A DNA stretch of 64,000 nucleotides from Brachionus manjavacas (Eukaryota; Rotifera; Eurotatoria; Ploima; Brachionidae): contig JAHQIY010000001.1 in assembly GCA_019054805.1 (NCBI GenBank), forward strand, positions 4,540,501 through 4,604,500, given 5' to 3'. The position numbers were made by a program, and so were the translations under genes. Below are positions 50,267 through 62,229 of this stretch, piece by piece; positions within the stretch are counted from its first letter, which is position 1, and every line of letters starts with the position of its first letter. The notes beneath the pieces were generated by a model that saw only the letters and a list, made by a program, of their open reading frames with translations, searched no databases and had not been told where the DNA came from.

Positions 50267-50833
50267 ATGAGTCAGAGCAATAATCTTGACATGTTGTTAT
50301 GTAAATCTCAGCCGCCTGTGCGACAGCGCAGGCAGCGAACCAACTTTCCCGAGGAAGTGATTGAAAAATTGGAAGGATTTTTCTTAAAAAATCCCTATCC
50401 GGACATCAACGAGAGAGAACAAATGGCCAAAATGTTAAACACAAACGAGGATCGAGTCCAAGTTTGGTTTCAGAATAAGCGGGCCAGATACCGAAAGCGT
50501 GTCCAAAAAGAAAATAGCCATATCGCTAACCAATCTAAAACCATAAGAAAAAACAAAGTAAATCTGGATAAAACACCTGAACCTGTTAAAGCTACAAATG
50601 ATTCGGGCTATTCTAGCTTTTCATATCAATCACCATGCTTGGCTGATTTATCATTCAATTTCAATTCTTCGACATATCCGCTCTACAATCATTGCAACCA
50701 GTCGACGCCTAATGCTTTGAGATATCATATGTATCTTTACAATCAAATGAGCCCGGTTGTTAACCCTACAAATCAGACGAATGCACAGCAAAAGCATAAT
50801 CAAAAATCGAAAATATTTCGACCATTCGAGTAA
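50267..50833 (+). CDS. Paired-like (PRD-class) homeobox transcription factor
   Basis: Single-exon frame of 188 residues. The homeodomain spans about residues 20-79: RRQRTNF arm, helix 1 around EEVIEKLEGFFLKNPYPDI, helix 2 EREQMAKMLN and recognition helix NEDRVQVWFQNKRARYRKR. The invariant W48, F49, N51 and R53 are present, and position 50 is Gln (residue 69). NPYPDI and EDRVQVWFQNKRA fit paired-like proteins, with some resemblance to ANF/Hesx; no paired domain is encoded. The C-terminus is Asn/Ser/Pro-rich, with no engrailed-homology or OAR motif that I can identify. It should bind DNA in the nucleus as a developmental regulator. Absence of introns within the homeodomain is unusual for this class and may indicate a lineage-specific or retroposed gene. 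Confidence 0.88.
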   Translation: MSQSNNLDMLLCKSQPPVRQRRQRTNFPEEVIEKLEGFFLKNPYPDINEREQMAKMLNTNEDRVQVWFQNKRARYRKRVQKENSHIANQSKTIRKNKVNLDKTPEPVKATNDSGYSSFSYQSPCLADLSFNFNSSTYPLYNHCNQSTPNALRYHMYLYNQMSPVVNPTNQTNAQQKHNQKSKIFRPFE

Positions 50834-51522
50834 AATTTTAATTTAATTTGTTACAAATTTTCGTAAATAATTGAAAATGTATATATCCTTTATTTTTAAA
50901 AATTTCATTTTTAAATAAATTTTAAACAATTAAATAATTATATATTAATTGATTTAACCTTCTTTTGTGGAGATGCAATAAAAAAAAAAGAAATTAAAAT
51001 TTTTTATTTAGTGAGAATAAAAAATGAAATACAAAAATAAAAAAAGCACCTTAAGATAATTGAATAAAACACATTTAAGTAGATTGAAAAAATTAGAAAA
51101 ATTACATAGAAACGAGTCTCTTTAATTTTTTAGTATAAAAAACTTACAAATATGATATTTTAAAATATTTATGCTTAAAATTAACGAAAATAATTATCAT
51201 AATTTAACATTAATTTTAATGGAATAAATATAATTAATAAAAATAAAAAAAACTGGACAAATTGTGATCCATACGCTTTAAATATCAGATTGATAAAGTT
51301 TGCTTTCTAAAAGTAAAAAATAAGAAATTAAAGTGTCGTATGAAAGCACTACTTCTTGAGTTAAAAAGCGTGATGACATAAAATTTTTGTTTTGAAATTT
51401 TTTTAGTGTTAAATAACTGAAAATGTAATTAATTGAAAAATTTTAAAAATATCAAATTATTTATTTTAGGATATTTCAAAGGTTTGAAAGGGCTTTTGAA
51501 GGAAAGATAAATCTAATCTAGA
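50834..51522. other. Intergenic
   Basis: Contains the presumed 3' UTRs of the homeobox gene (left) and of the convergent Val-Pro gene (right). No other element is supported. Confidence 0.4.
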
Positions 51523-52449
51523 TTAGTTCAAAGGAAACGACGAACCACATGATGAAGGAATTGGAAATGCTGGAAGTTGAATTGATAGAGTAGCTGGAGC
51601 TGGGCAAGGTGCAGGGGTTGGTGTAGGAGCTGGGCAAGGTGGTGGACATGGTGGAGGGCATGTTTGCACTGGTACTGGAACAGGAATTCGAACTGGTTGC
51701 GGGTATGGAATTGGAATCGGAACTGGGACAGGTTGTGGGCAAGGAGTAGGTACTGGTTGATCAACTGGTACTCTTACTGGAACCGGAATTGGGACATTTA
51801 AAGGAACTGGACAAGCTTGAGGAGTTCTAACTGGAATTGGAACTTCAACTGGAACTGGAACTGGTCTCGGAACTCTGATTCGGATTGGAATTCTAACTGG
51901 TACAGCTACTGGAACAGGTTGTGGAACAGGGTAAGGTTGTGGCACAGGAACTCGAACTGGAATTCTAACTGGAGTTGGTACAGCAACTGGCTGTGGTACT
52001 TGGTAAGGCAGTGGAACTTGAACTCTGTTAATTTGTGGAACTGGTTGAGGAATTTGAACTTGTTGTGGAACTGGGGTTGGAACTGGTACTTTGAAAGGAG
52101 CTGGAACTGGAACTCTTTGTGGAACGTCTACTGGATATGGACATGGCTTTGGTACTGGAACTGGAACTGGTTTGGGACATGGAGTTGGCACGGGAACCTA
52201 TGAAAAAAAGAAAAAATTTAATAAATTGAAATTTTTGATTTCTCCCTCTTTAGTACATTATAGTATTTTGGCACTTGTACAGGTGTTGGAACAGGACAAG
52301 GTACTGGTACTGGAACTTTACATGGGGCACATGAAAGTGCTGGTGGAGGTGGTGGAGGACAGGATGAGCCACATGCTATAGAAAATCTTTCACATTGATT
52401 TTGGAATTTTTTTGAAATTTTTATTACTTGAAGATAGTGTAGGAAACAT
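51523..52449 (-). CDS. Val-Pro repeat protein 1 (unknown family)
   Basis: Three exons, 52449-52428, 52375-52257 and 52197-51523, join in phase to 271 residues. The protein starts MFPTLSSTCGSSCPPP without any signal peptide. It continues with nearly uninterrupted two-residue V/P alternation broken by single polar residues (VPVPVP, QPVPVPVRIPIR, KPCPYPVDVP), and ends in a Cys-Pro cluster (CPPPCPPPCPAP) and a Ser/Phe-rich tail. Such chains form extended polyproline-like or beta rods; the Cys-rich ends could crosslink. The pattern recalls the VPV repeats of protist articulins and some cuticular proteins, but I claim no homology. The next gene upstream is a paralogue with the same start, Cys clusters and strand. 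A TATA box (TATAAATA, 52518-52511) lies about 62 bp above the ATG. Confidence 0.75.
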
Positions 52450-53633
52450 TTTGATTTTGTTTCTTTGAAATTATTTAAGGTTCTGTATTGATTCGATCAG
52501 TTTCTATCCATATTTATAATAGAAAATGTTTTATGGATGACTACTTCTTGTAAATTGTTTATATTTTTACTTTTGATGATAAATCAAAAGACACAGTAAT
52601 GTAAAGGCATATTAATTTGAATAATTTTCGATTAAAAAACTATGACAATGTAGCATTTAAAAAGTTTAAAATAAACAAAATTATTTCCCCCTACACTTTT
52701 TAGATAGTTTAATCAAATCTACAAATTATTCTTTGTTTTGTCGAGGGCTCATCAAAAATGTTTTGCTTTATATTTCTATAAGTTTTTTTAGCTAGAAATT
52801 ATTAAAAGTGAGCTACTTAGTTTAAAAATATTAAAATAATTTATATTTTACAGTTGTTAGGTTAAAAGAAAAATTTTATTCGAAAACAAAATACAAAAAT
52901 TGAATATTTTAAAATTAAAATTTTATTCTATTTTTTTTTCGCTTTTAAAATTCAGCTGTTTAAAAATTAAATTTAATCAAAAAATATTTATGACTATTCG
53001 GAGTCAAAAAATTGCAGACAACTCAAAATGCATCTAGATTCTTCTTTTAAGGTTGGCAAATCAATAAAAACATACAAAATAAAAGTTCCAACATGACCAT
53101 TTACTTGAAATAAGTCTGTGCTATCTAATTAAAATAAAAATTAATTTTTTTAATGAACAAAAGAAAAAATGAATATTTCAAAATTTAGATAAACATATCA
53201 TATAAACGGATTCAAGTTAAATTTTTGTAAAAAATTAAAAATCAAATCAAATTTTATTATTTTGATTCATCATATAATTACTAAAATAAAAAAGTAAATA
53301 TTTTACAATTTTGGTCAAAGCCTAATTTTTTTTTGCTTGTAAAAAAAAATAATCATTAAAAATTATTTAAATTTTTTTAAATTATTTAATCTTTTTTTTT
53401 ATATTTTTATTTAGATTTAGTGCAAAGAAAAGCATTAAATTTGACAGCATTAAGTTTCAATTATTCAAAATAAATTATTTTTGTTTTTAAATTAACGGGT
53501 TTTTTAGCTTTTTTTTAAAAAGTGTTTTTTTTTTTTTTTGAGAATAAAACAAATTTTTAGATGAAATGAATGATTTATTTAATCAATTTTTTTTTAATTT
53601 ATGGAAAAATTGAAATTTTAATGCTAGGCTAAT
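52450..53633. other. Intergenic between the two Val-Pro genes
   Basis: AT-rich spacer of 1.2 kb holding the TATA box of gene 1 (52511-52518) and the 3' UTR of gene 2. No additional gene is recognised. Confidence 0.45.
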
Positions 53634-54549
53634 TTAGAAGTTTGGAAATGAAGAAAGTCCGCAAGAGGATGCTGGAAGAGCTGGTAATTGAATTGGAGCT
53701 GGTGGTGGACTTGGAAGTGAAACAGAAGCTGAGCATGGTGATGGACATGGAGGTGGGCATGGTGGTGGTACTGGTACTGGAACAGGTTGTCGTACAGGAA
53801 CTGGAAAAGCTATCGGGTATTTTTGAGGAACTGGAACTGGTGTTGAAATTTTGAACGGCACTGGTACTGGATGTGGAACTGGATATCTAAGTGGGACAGG
53901 TACTTTCACTGGAACTGGGAATCTCTCATACACTGGATACGGCTTTGGTACAGGAACTCGATATGGAACATCAACATGTTCAATAACTGGATATGGTTGT
54001 GGAACTGGAATTCTAACGGGAACTCTTACTGGAACAGGGGTAGGCACAGGAGTTGGGACAGGAACTGCTTGAGGAACTGGTACTCTAATTGGTAATTGGA
54101 CAGTTTGGGCTTGTGGAACAGGTTCATGATAAGTCAATTGCAGTGGCACTGGGACTTTTACAGGAACTTTATATGGAACTGGAATTGGAACTGGTTGGGG
54201 AATTGGAACTGGGGTTGGCACAGGAACTGCTCTTGGAACTGGAACTCTTATTGGAAAATGAACCGGTTGAGGGACTGGTACTTGAATTGGTACTGGAACA
54301 TGTCTTGGAACCTTGACTGGCACTGGATATGGTTGAGGAACTGGAACAGGAACAGGTACTTGTTGAGGTGGAGGTGCCGCTGGACAAGGTGCAGGTGCTG
54401 GGCAAGGTGCAGGTGCTGGGCAAGGTGCAGGTGCTGGACAAGATGAGCCACATGAAGTGCTCAATGTACTACCTAATTTTTAAGATTATTATTCCCTATT
54501 TTTCCAATTGATCTATACGATCAAGATACTTACCAAAAGAACCCAACAT
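53634..54549 (-). CDS. Val-Pro repeat protein 2 (paralogue)
   Basis: Two exons, 54549-54534 (16 nt, GTAAGT donor) and 54472-53634, give 284 residues. It begins MLGSFGSTLSTSCGSSCPAP, parallel to the neighbouring paralogue, with four CPAPAP-type units. A long Val/Pro region follows (VPVPVPVPQPYPVPVKVP, RVPVPRAVPVPTPVPIPQ, YPVIEHVDVPYRVPVPKP). It ends with PPPCPPPCPSPC and a Leu/Pro/Ser tail closing in SSFPNF. There is no signal peptide or membrane span, so the product should be intracellular unless exported unconventionally. Basic residues recur every 6-12 residues within the V/P lattice. Gene 2 has one intron fewer than gene 1. A TATATAAG box on the minus strand (54641-54634) sits about 85 bp upstream of the ATG. 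Head-to-head with the RING gene, 644 bp apart. Confidence 0.78.
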
Positions 54550-54633
54550 CTTCGAAAACAAGACAAGTTTAGAGGCTTTGAGGAATTCAATGAATTAGGA
54601 ATAAGTTGTGACAATTCTAAAATAATCAACATG

Positions 54634-54641
54634 CTTATATA
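54634..54641 (-). promoter_or_regulatory. TATA box of Val-Pro gene 2
   Basis: Minus-strand TATATAAG about 85 bp above the start codon, at a plausible distance for a 50-60 nt 5' UTR. The paralogue has a comparable TATAAATA at 52518-52511, suggesting strong, tightly regulated core promoters for both. Confidence 0.5.
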
Positions 54642-55192
54642 TTGCTCAATTTTCATGCTTCGATTGATTTCTATTTAAAATTTTTTTCCTTTTAGATTTT
54701 ATTTTCGATATTGAGACACATTTCTTTGATATGTTTGATAGATGTTTTTCTTTTGCAAATAAAATTTTATAAACAAATAAATAAAACCAATCAATTCCGT
54801 TCAATATTTATTTTTTTCTAGGTTTTCTTCATATTTTTTCTAAGTTTTATTCAAATTAGGCACGTATACTTTTTATTGTCTTTTAGAATATATTCAAATT
54901 ATAACTCCTCTATTTTAATTTTCAAATTTTTAAAATGAAATTTTTTTATTTTTTTTCTCAGTTTTATTATTTCAGTGAAATGAGCCAAGGATTATTGATT
55001 ACCTTTTTTCGAATTTTTGGTTCATGATAATGTTAATTTAGTTTTGCTATCAATATTTTGTGAGTAATATTATAATATATTATATCTTAATTATAATTCA
55101 ATAATTATTAATTTAGCTTTCAAAACAGAGAAAGAGGCAAAATTTCATAAAAAAAATTTATTGTTAATTTGCAAAAAACTAAGGTTCAAATC

Positions 55193-56545
55193 ATGAACGA
55201 GTCTAATGGGGCTATTTCTGGAAGTATTTTTCATAAAAATGATAGGGACGAAAAGAATGATATTGATAAACCATCGACCTCAGCTTCGGTTGGAATAAAA
55301 AAGGCTTTGAAGCGTTCTTTGAGTGATGATCAGTTAGTAAACAATGAGCAGCCCGATTCAAAACGATCTTATGTTGAAAGGAAACATGCGGCAGAAAGGA
55401 ATCATTTAGAGGAAATTATTTTAGATGATGATAGAGATCATGAAGATAATGACATTATTATCGAAAGAGTAAAAAATAGTACAAGCTCATCTTTAAATGG
55501 CACGGGCATTCCAAATTCTAACTTCAGGTCTGAAAACTCAGTAAATTTTCAAAATTCGAATGTTAATGCCAATTCAACCGACACTTTAGCTTCAAATTTT
55601 GTTCCTCCTAATGTGAGAATTAGCCAACCGATACAGCGTAATCCTAATATTCCTGTCTTGTTCCTTTCGCCAGTACCCTGCCCAAATTATCCCGTTATAA
55701 ATAGACCTCATCAAACTGCACCATTTATTATTTCTCAACCAAATTTTACGAATAATAATTATATGCCTCAAAACTATAATAGAGGTCGTTCTGATGTAAA
55801 CGATCATTTATCTAGAATGTGGCGTGACCAGCAAAATAGAGTTGAATTACAACGTCATGCAATGAGACGAACAAATGAAACAGCTCGGCTAAGATATTCT
55901 CAAAATATTAATAGCCATCCAAGCCAAAACCATGAACATAGATCAGGATTTTCAGATGCAAACAATTTAGGAGCGCAAGTTTTTCCTTCAAACATAATTC
56001 ACAATACTCCTTCTACGCCATATGTAAATTTAATAAATCATCAAACTGGAAATTTTGATCACAGTCGACAAAGAAATAGGGTTCATAATGAAAACATTTT
56101 AGAAAATCATTTTCAATTAAACTTTCCAAATCAAAATCTACCATTTCAAATACTGCTCAATATGCCAGCTTTGATGGGAAATTCTTTTTTTAGTAGAAGA
56201 GTCAATTTTTTTGATAGGGCTTTGCAAGATTTATTGCAATTCGAAGAAAACTTTCTGTTTTTTAACAGGGGAGCATCCAAAGAAATCATCGAAGCAAATA
56301 CATTAGCCTACACATACACTCAATTAAAGACAAAAGAGCATGAAAAAGAGAAATGCACAATTTGTTTGAGTGAATTTCAAGATGAAGAAAATGTCAGACG
56401 GTTACCTTGTATGCATCTGTTTCATTTAGAGTGTATTGATCAATGGTTACCATCTAATAAAAGGTGTCCAATCTGTCGTGTAGATATTGAAAATACACAA
56501 ATTAATATGGATGAAGAGCATGAGTCATGTTCTAGTTCTATCTAA
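55193..56545 (+). CDS. Arkadia-like RING-H2 E3 ubiquitin ligase
   Basis: Single-exon frame of 450 residues from the ATG at 55193. The RING-H2 finger is at about residues 395-436: [31 protein letters not shown] and CPICRVDIE, with all eight zinc ligands in C3H2C3 order. The stretch [15 protein letters not shown] and the end [11 protein letters not shown] closely match RNF111/Arkadia and RNF165, and the upstream [14 protein letters not shown] parallels the segment preceding their RING. The N-terminal 370 residues are low-complexity and Asn-rich, with a basic motif ([16 protein letters not shown]) that could be nuclear localisation, and an acidic [14 protein letters not shown] stretch in the style of a SUMO-interacting motif. 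Arkadia ubiquitinates negative regulators of TGF-beta/BMP signalling such as SnoN/Ski. Orthology is inferred from the RING alone. Confidence 0.85.
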   Translation: MNESNGAISGSIFHKNDRDEKNDIDKPSTSASVGIKKALKRSLSDDQLVNNEQPDSKRSYVERKHAAERNHLEEIILDDDRDHEDNDIIIERVKNSTSSSLNGTGIPNSNFRSENSVNFQNSNVNANSTDTLASNFVPPNVRISQPIQRNPNIPVLFLSPVPCPNYPVINRPHQTAPFIISQPNFTNNNYMPQNYNRGRSDVNDHLSRMWRDQQNRVELQRHAMRRTNETARLRYSQNINSHPSQNHEHRSGFSDANNLGAQVFPSNIIHNTPSTPYVNLINHQTGNFDHSRQRNRVHNENILENHFQLNFPNQNLPFQILLNMPALMGNSFFSRRVNFFDRALQDLLQFEENFLFFNRGASKEIIEANTLAYTYTQLKTKEHEKEKCTICLSEFQDEENVRRLPCMHLFHLECIDQWLPSNKRCPICRVDIENTQINMDEEHESCSSSI

Positions 56546-56996
56546 TCTAACTGTAAATTCTCAAAATATTTATTAACTTAAGTTTTATTTTTTCATAAAT
56601 TCGAGTTATGCGTTAATTCTAATTTTGTACAAACTAAAAATAAATTATAAAAAAAAAGTTTTATTTTATTTTTACTTATTATTGATATGAAATTCTAATT
56701 AACTTTATCGAATTTAGTAACTAATTATTTAATGTTAATTAGCTAAAAGGAAAAATATTCAAAATTATTTCAAAAATCAAAAAGAATTGCTACTAATTAA
56801 TTAAAGAAAATATTCAAACTTGGAACTTTTTTAATTTAAATTAAATTTTACGGATTCTTTTACAGACAAATGATGATGGAAAAGCTTATTTCATACTACT
56901 TAATTATCATTTTCGTTTTTAATTATTGTCAAACATTCCGATACACTAATTCTGAATATAAAAAGACCTCATGATTCTGTTTCTTCACAAACAAAA

Positions 56997-59900
56997 ATGA
57001 GAAAACTTCTACTTGTGTTTAATTTTTTGATTTTATTCTATCTGATGAATGGAATTTTTTTTCCTGATGAAAAAAGTAATCCTAATTGATATATTTTTTG
57101 TTAAAACAATGACTTTTCTAAAAATTAGATCAAATTGGCGACGAAATAAGTTCATTTAGACTCATCATAAAACGAAAAAACACGTCAATTTTTCCAGAAA
57201 GCTTTTCAATAATTGTAAATCATGGATATAACATTTATTTGGGGGCTTTTTTTCCTGATCCACTAATTTCTATACCAAATATTAATCTTTTGAACCAAAA
57301 TGACCAAAGCTATACTTTTAATCCTAATAAAAGAATTGTAATGAATTAAATTTACAAATATTAATACTAAAAATTTTTTTAGGAATATATTCATTATAAA
57401 GATGTAAATGGAAACGGATATGCTACAGTTATCAAAAATTACTCCAATTCTTTTTTTATTGTGAGTAAACAAGTAAAATCAAATACAATAATTTTTATTC
57501 TTAGTTTGGTGGATTGATGAGTGGTGATCAAATTTTTTCAATTTTACCTTTTCTAAATTCTAGCAGATCAAGGAGTAAAAATAATTCTAAATTTTATTTT
57601 AATAATTAAATTTATCTAAAGGATCTATTAAAAAAATAAATCATAGATTATTTAGACAAAATTTAACTGATTTTAATTTCTCTTGTGGAACTCAGTTCAG
57701 CGATATTATAAAAAGTAAATAAAATTTTATAAATTTTATTTTATTTAATTTTATTTAACAAAGGTAAACAAGTCAAAGTCAGATCCGATAGGATTTATAA
57801 TGGTGGACCATTGATAATGAATGTAGAAACTGTAGCTGTTCTCGATATCTCAGTTTACAATTATTACAAGAATTTGGTTCAATCTAATGATTTAAGTTTA
57901 ATACTGGAGCACATTCGAGTTTATTATGCTCATGTGATCAATTCTGTTAATCAAAAGTTTCAAAATTCATTGTCAACTGATCCAGATTTACGAATTAATA
58001 TTAGACTAACAAATATTTTGGTTGCTTCAGTATAAATTTATACTGAATATTACTGAATATTAATTTTAATTAAAATCTTATTTGTTTAAAGAGTGCAAAA
58101 GAATCAATTTGGACTGATAGAAGCCATGTGGGAGATCCATCGTTTCCCATTTACGGTAATAGAGAAGTTATAATTATTGGAAAGGCTTTGTCCAAGCTTG
58201 GTTCTTATCTTAATTCACTTGAACTCAACTTTGAATTTGATCATGCAGTCGGAATTACGCGGTAATTAGAAAAATTTAATTTAATTTAATTTGAATGCCT
58301 TTTTAAAAAAAACAATAGTAAAGATCTATGGACTGATTTCATTAGAAATGATATAACTGGAGGAACAATAAATGCCGGTGTTTGTCACAATCAAATGAAA
58401 TATTCAATAGTAGAAGAATATAATCCAGCCATGGTTCCATACGTATTTTTTGATTATTTTTAAAAAATAGTTAATCAGATTTAAATAAAAATTAAATTTA
58501 GATAATTGCGCATGAGATAGGTCATAATTTGGGAGGATTACATGATGGTGAGGGAAGATCTTCTGCGTGTTCGAGTGCTGATAATTATATTCTTTCAACA
58601 AATCCCTCTTTGTCAAAAAATTTTGCCAATCTTCAAAAATTTTCATCATGCTCAATAGCAAATTTCAAGCAGGCTCTATTGACTAATGGATATTTTAATC
58701 CCAACTATATTTGCTTGAAAAATGATCCAGTGAAAAGTGTATTTGAAGTCCATGACCCAAAATTAATCGGACAGCATTGGGATATTGATGACCAGTGTCG
58801 GCTTAAGATCGGTCATGGTTCAACTAATGATTTTGTACAAACTATTTAATATTTTTTAGCACATTTTATTTTAAAAAATTTAGACTAGAGTAAAAAATCT
58901 TTGCTCAAATTTAGAGTGCAATAAGGGCTTTGTCACTTACGCAATTGGACCTGCGCTGGAGGGAACTCAATGTGGTGTTGGTTCGGTAAAAATTTTTTTT
59001 TGATGATTTAAGTTTTTTTTATTTGGATTTTTAGATGTGTATCAACAGGGTTTGTGTCAAGAGCTTAAAGGCTACACAATCAAAATGTCCTTTCAGAGAT
59101 CAACTTATTTACCAATGGATGGATGATTTTTATCTTATCTATGAGATATCAAGAACGTGTTCTCAGTATTTTTCAATTCTGGATTCAAACAAGTACTCTA
59201 TTTACAATTATTGCAAGAATGGACCTGGCTCTCAATATTGCTGTTCTCTTTGCACAAGTTTATTGATATTTTAGGTCTTAACCTTATTCTTAAATTCTGT
59301 TTCTATAGCTTTTTTACAGTTGTCCTGCTATGATACTCAGGATAAATGTCCAACAGATGCCATTTCATGCTCTCAGGCTAGTCGACAAATATCCTGCCGT
59401 AAGTCATGTGGTTTTTGTCAAGGTAACTTTAATTGATTAACAAATAATAAAATTATGCTTGTAAATTCTTCAGTTAAATCGCTTTAATCTTTTGTCAATG
59501 ATCACTCATAATACGTGAAATGATGGCATAAAGATAGGAATCCGGAAAAGCATTCAGCTATTTAACAAGTTACAAAGATGTAAAATTTTATTACAGAGAT
59601 CCATATTTTAATTTGAAATTAATTTGGTTTAATTTTTTGTGTTTGAATCACAAAATCAATTTTTCAATTTTAAAATAACATTTAAAAAGTGCGATATTTC
59701 AAATACTTTTTCAGTTTCAAATAAAAAATAAATTTTAATTTAATATTTCAAGCATTTTCATATTTGAAATTAAACCTAGTGAAATAGTACAAGTTTAATT
59801 TTTATTTGTAAATCGAAAAAAAAATATTTAAATTCTTTTTTAAAATTTTAAATTTAAATTCAATCGTTGCGAATGTTCATAACTATTCAAACTTTTCATT

Positions 59901-61484
59901 TATGACTTTAAATATTACTGTTACCATCTAATTTACTTTTTGAAAAGATAGAATTATTTATAAAACTATTCAATTTTTTTTTCAATTTCTTTTTACATTC
60001 GATGATTTCTTTGAATAAGCAGAACTCGTTCTTTAAAATATTTTCTGGGAATATTTTTTCTTCTGATTATCTTAAAAAGAATACTGATTTTGAAAAATTA
60101 GCTTGCCTCAAAACGAGTTGAGCCAATTTTGATATTTCCATTTGTCTAAAAATAGGCTTCTAATAAATAAATTTGTTAATCAAAGAAGTTGTATGAATTT
60201 TGAAATTTATATCAAAAAAATCATTGTTAATGGCGTTTGTCATCAAAATTAGATTTAAGAAAATTAATCCTTTTACAAGTAGATTCTCACTGATTAGATG
60301 ATTAGATCTTTAGCAAAAAAACTCGTTCTATTTCACTAAAAAGTTTAATTTCAAATATGAAAACGCTTGCAATATTTACTTAATTAAAATTTTGTAATTC
60401 AAAAACAAACTATTAAACCATAAGGTCCTGCGTTTTTAATTTAATTAAAATTTTTTTTTTTTTGATTTGTCAGACTTGGACCATAAAAGTTTGATTTCGG
60501 CTAAACGCTGTATGTAGAATTTTTACTCTTAAAGTTTTAAGAAAAAAAATTAAATGTTTTGTAGTTAATTTATAATTAAAAATATGCGTTTCTTTGATAC
60601 AGAGCTTAATACTTTTAAAAATTACAATTTTACAATTTAAAAATTTATCAGAAAATAAGACTTGTCAAATAAAATGAGTCTCATCAAGAATACAAATTTA
60701 GGTTTCAATTTTAGGAAATAGATATTAGAAATTTATAGAGTTTTATTTTCCTTTAAGTATTTTTTCACGCTCAAAAAAGAGCCTTGGACTTTTAATCCTA
60801 ACCTACTATCATTTTCTAGGTTTTTTTTTGAATTAACTGATAAAATAAATTTGAAAATGAGTTTTGATAATGAGTGATGACATGATTAGATAGATAATAG
60901 TTAAATTTTTACTAAAATTTAATTTTAATTCAAAATTGGTACAATTTTCATAGAGCAGAGCATTTTTTGAAAATACCAAGTTTTAAAAATTAAATTTTTT
61001 TAGTCATTATTATATTTGAGTTGTTTACGAATGGAAAAATGAAATTAAAATTAAAATTTTTTTAAAAGTCGAGCCTGTTAAGTGTAAAAGCGAAACTTTT
61101 ATGTGTGAAAATGGAGGTAAATGTCTGAACACAAGTCAGCCAGTCAATAGCTATTCGGCTTTTAAATGTGTTTGCCCACCAGGGTTTACAGGTCCACTCT
61201 GTTCGAGAAAAACAGCCTATTTACAAACTACATCAACGGCTTCAGTTACTTTGACAGATCCTGGTGAGATTTTCACTCCAAGCTTACCTTTCATATCAAG
61301 CCATTTGTCTTCCGATAAAATTTCATCTGTTTTTGAAAATTTTACCACTTTAGCAAGCTCTACTAGAACTGAAAACAGTACGAATACAAAGATTTACTTT
61401 TCTTCCTCAAAATCAACCAAGAAAAATTTCGGAAATAATAAATGCAAGAGAAGAAGAAGGAAAATTAAAAAAAACAATTTGTAA
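56997..61484 (+). CDS. Secreted ADAMTS-like metalloprotease with ShK and EGF modules
   Basis: Thirteen exons fit in phase: 56997-57075, 57129-57337, 57383-57460, 57505-57574, 57622-57714, 57764-58029, 58092-58261, 58319-58442, 58502-58834, 58884-58985, 59035-59257, 59309-59422 and 61069-61484, giving 758 residues. Order: signal peptide (MRKLLLVFNFLILFYLMNG); prodomain with a cysteine-switch-like FSCGT; M12B catalytic domain from VETVAVLDISVYN, with FDHAVGITR and the zinc site HEIGHNLGGLHD (residues 367-378); ADAMTS-type disintegrin-like/Cys-rich region (DDQCRLKIG, LEGTQCGVG, CINRVC); an ShK-type six-Cys module (CYDTQDKC...SCRKSCGFC); an EGF module (CENGGKC...CVCPPGFTGPLC); a Ser/Thr-rich tail ending in KRRRRK. 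No thrombospondin repeat is seen. The Met-turn position reads YILS, Leu for Met. The last intron is 1.65 kb, far longer than the others. Role: probable extracellular matrix protease. Confidence 0.85.
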
Positions 61485-62229
61485 GAATTAATTAATTTTT
61501 TATTATAGTTATAACATAGATTGATTTGAAGATAGTATTTTAAATTTATTTTTATCTTAATAAAAATTTTAAAAAAACCACTAACTATTTCATTTAAATT
61601 TTAATAGTAAAAAATAATATGTTTTAGAGAAAGAAAGCATTTTATTTTTAGGCTATATATTGATTCCAATGAAATATGGTTCAAATTATACATTAAGAAA
61701 TAATAAATGATTTTAATGAAATGGAATTGATTCCACTAATGGTCTTCTAGCAATAAATCCAGTAAGCGACTTTCTCAAAACAGCAAATTAATAAGGAAAG
61801 AGCTTCAAATGAAATTTAATCAAACACTTAGAAAAAATTATTTTAATTACCAATGCTGAAAATATAATGAATGGTCTCGTTGATGATGATATTAAATGAT
61901 GCCAAAATAAATATCATCGATTTGATTAAAATGTGTCACATATCTAAAACAACCAAAAAACTGATACGTCAATAGTTTTTGTTGCACTTTTTTCCGCTTA
62001 CAGAAAGAAGTAGATTATGGAAGCACTAAAGATATTAAATTAAAAATCGCCACGACAATGATCTAAAATCAGAAATTTTTTATGTGCCATGAACAAGAAA
62101 TTGACTTCAATTTCTTTCGGAGCTCAATTACTTAAGTTATAAAATCGTCTGAGATAGATTTAGTCAAATCTATCAAATTCATCTGATTGATTTATAAAAA
62201 AATAATAAAAAAATAGATTAAATCAATTC
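61485..62229. other. Intergenic
   Basis: 3' flank of the protease gene and DNA up to the retrotransposon fragment. No other gene is recognised. Confidence 0.4.

Noticed and set aside
51817..54511. Plus-strand Trp/Asn- or Gly/Thr-rich frames across the Val-Pro genes
   Set aside because: They are antisense shadows of the V/P repeats (GGNACN codons); the minus strand has splice sites, starts and parallel paralogue structure.
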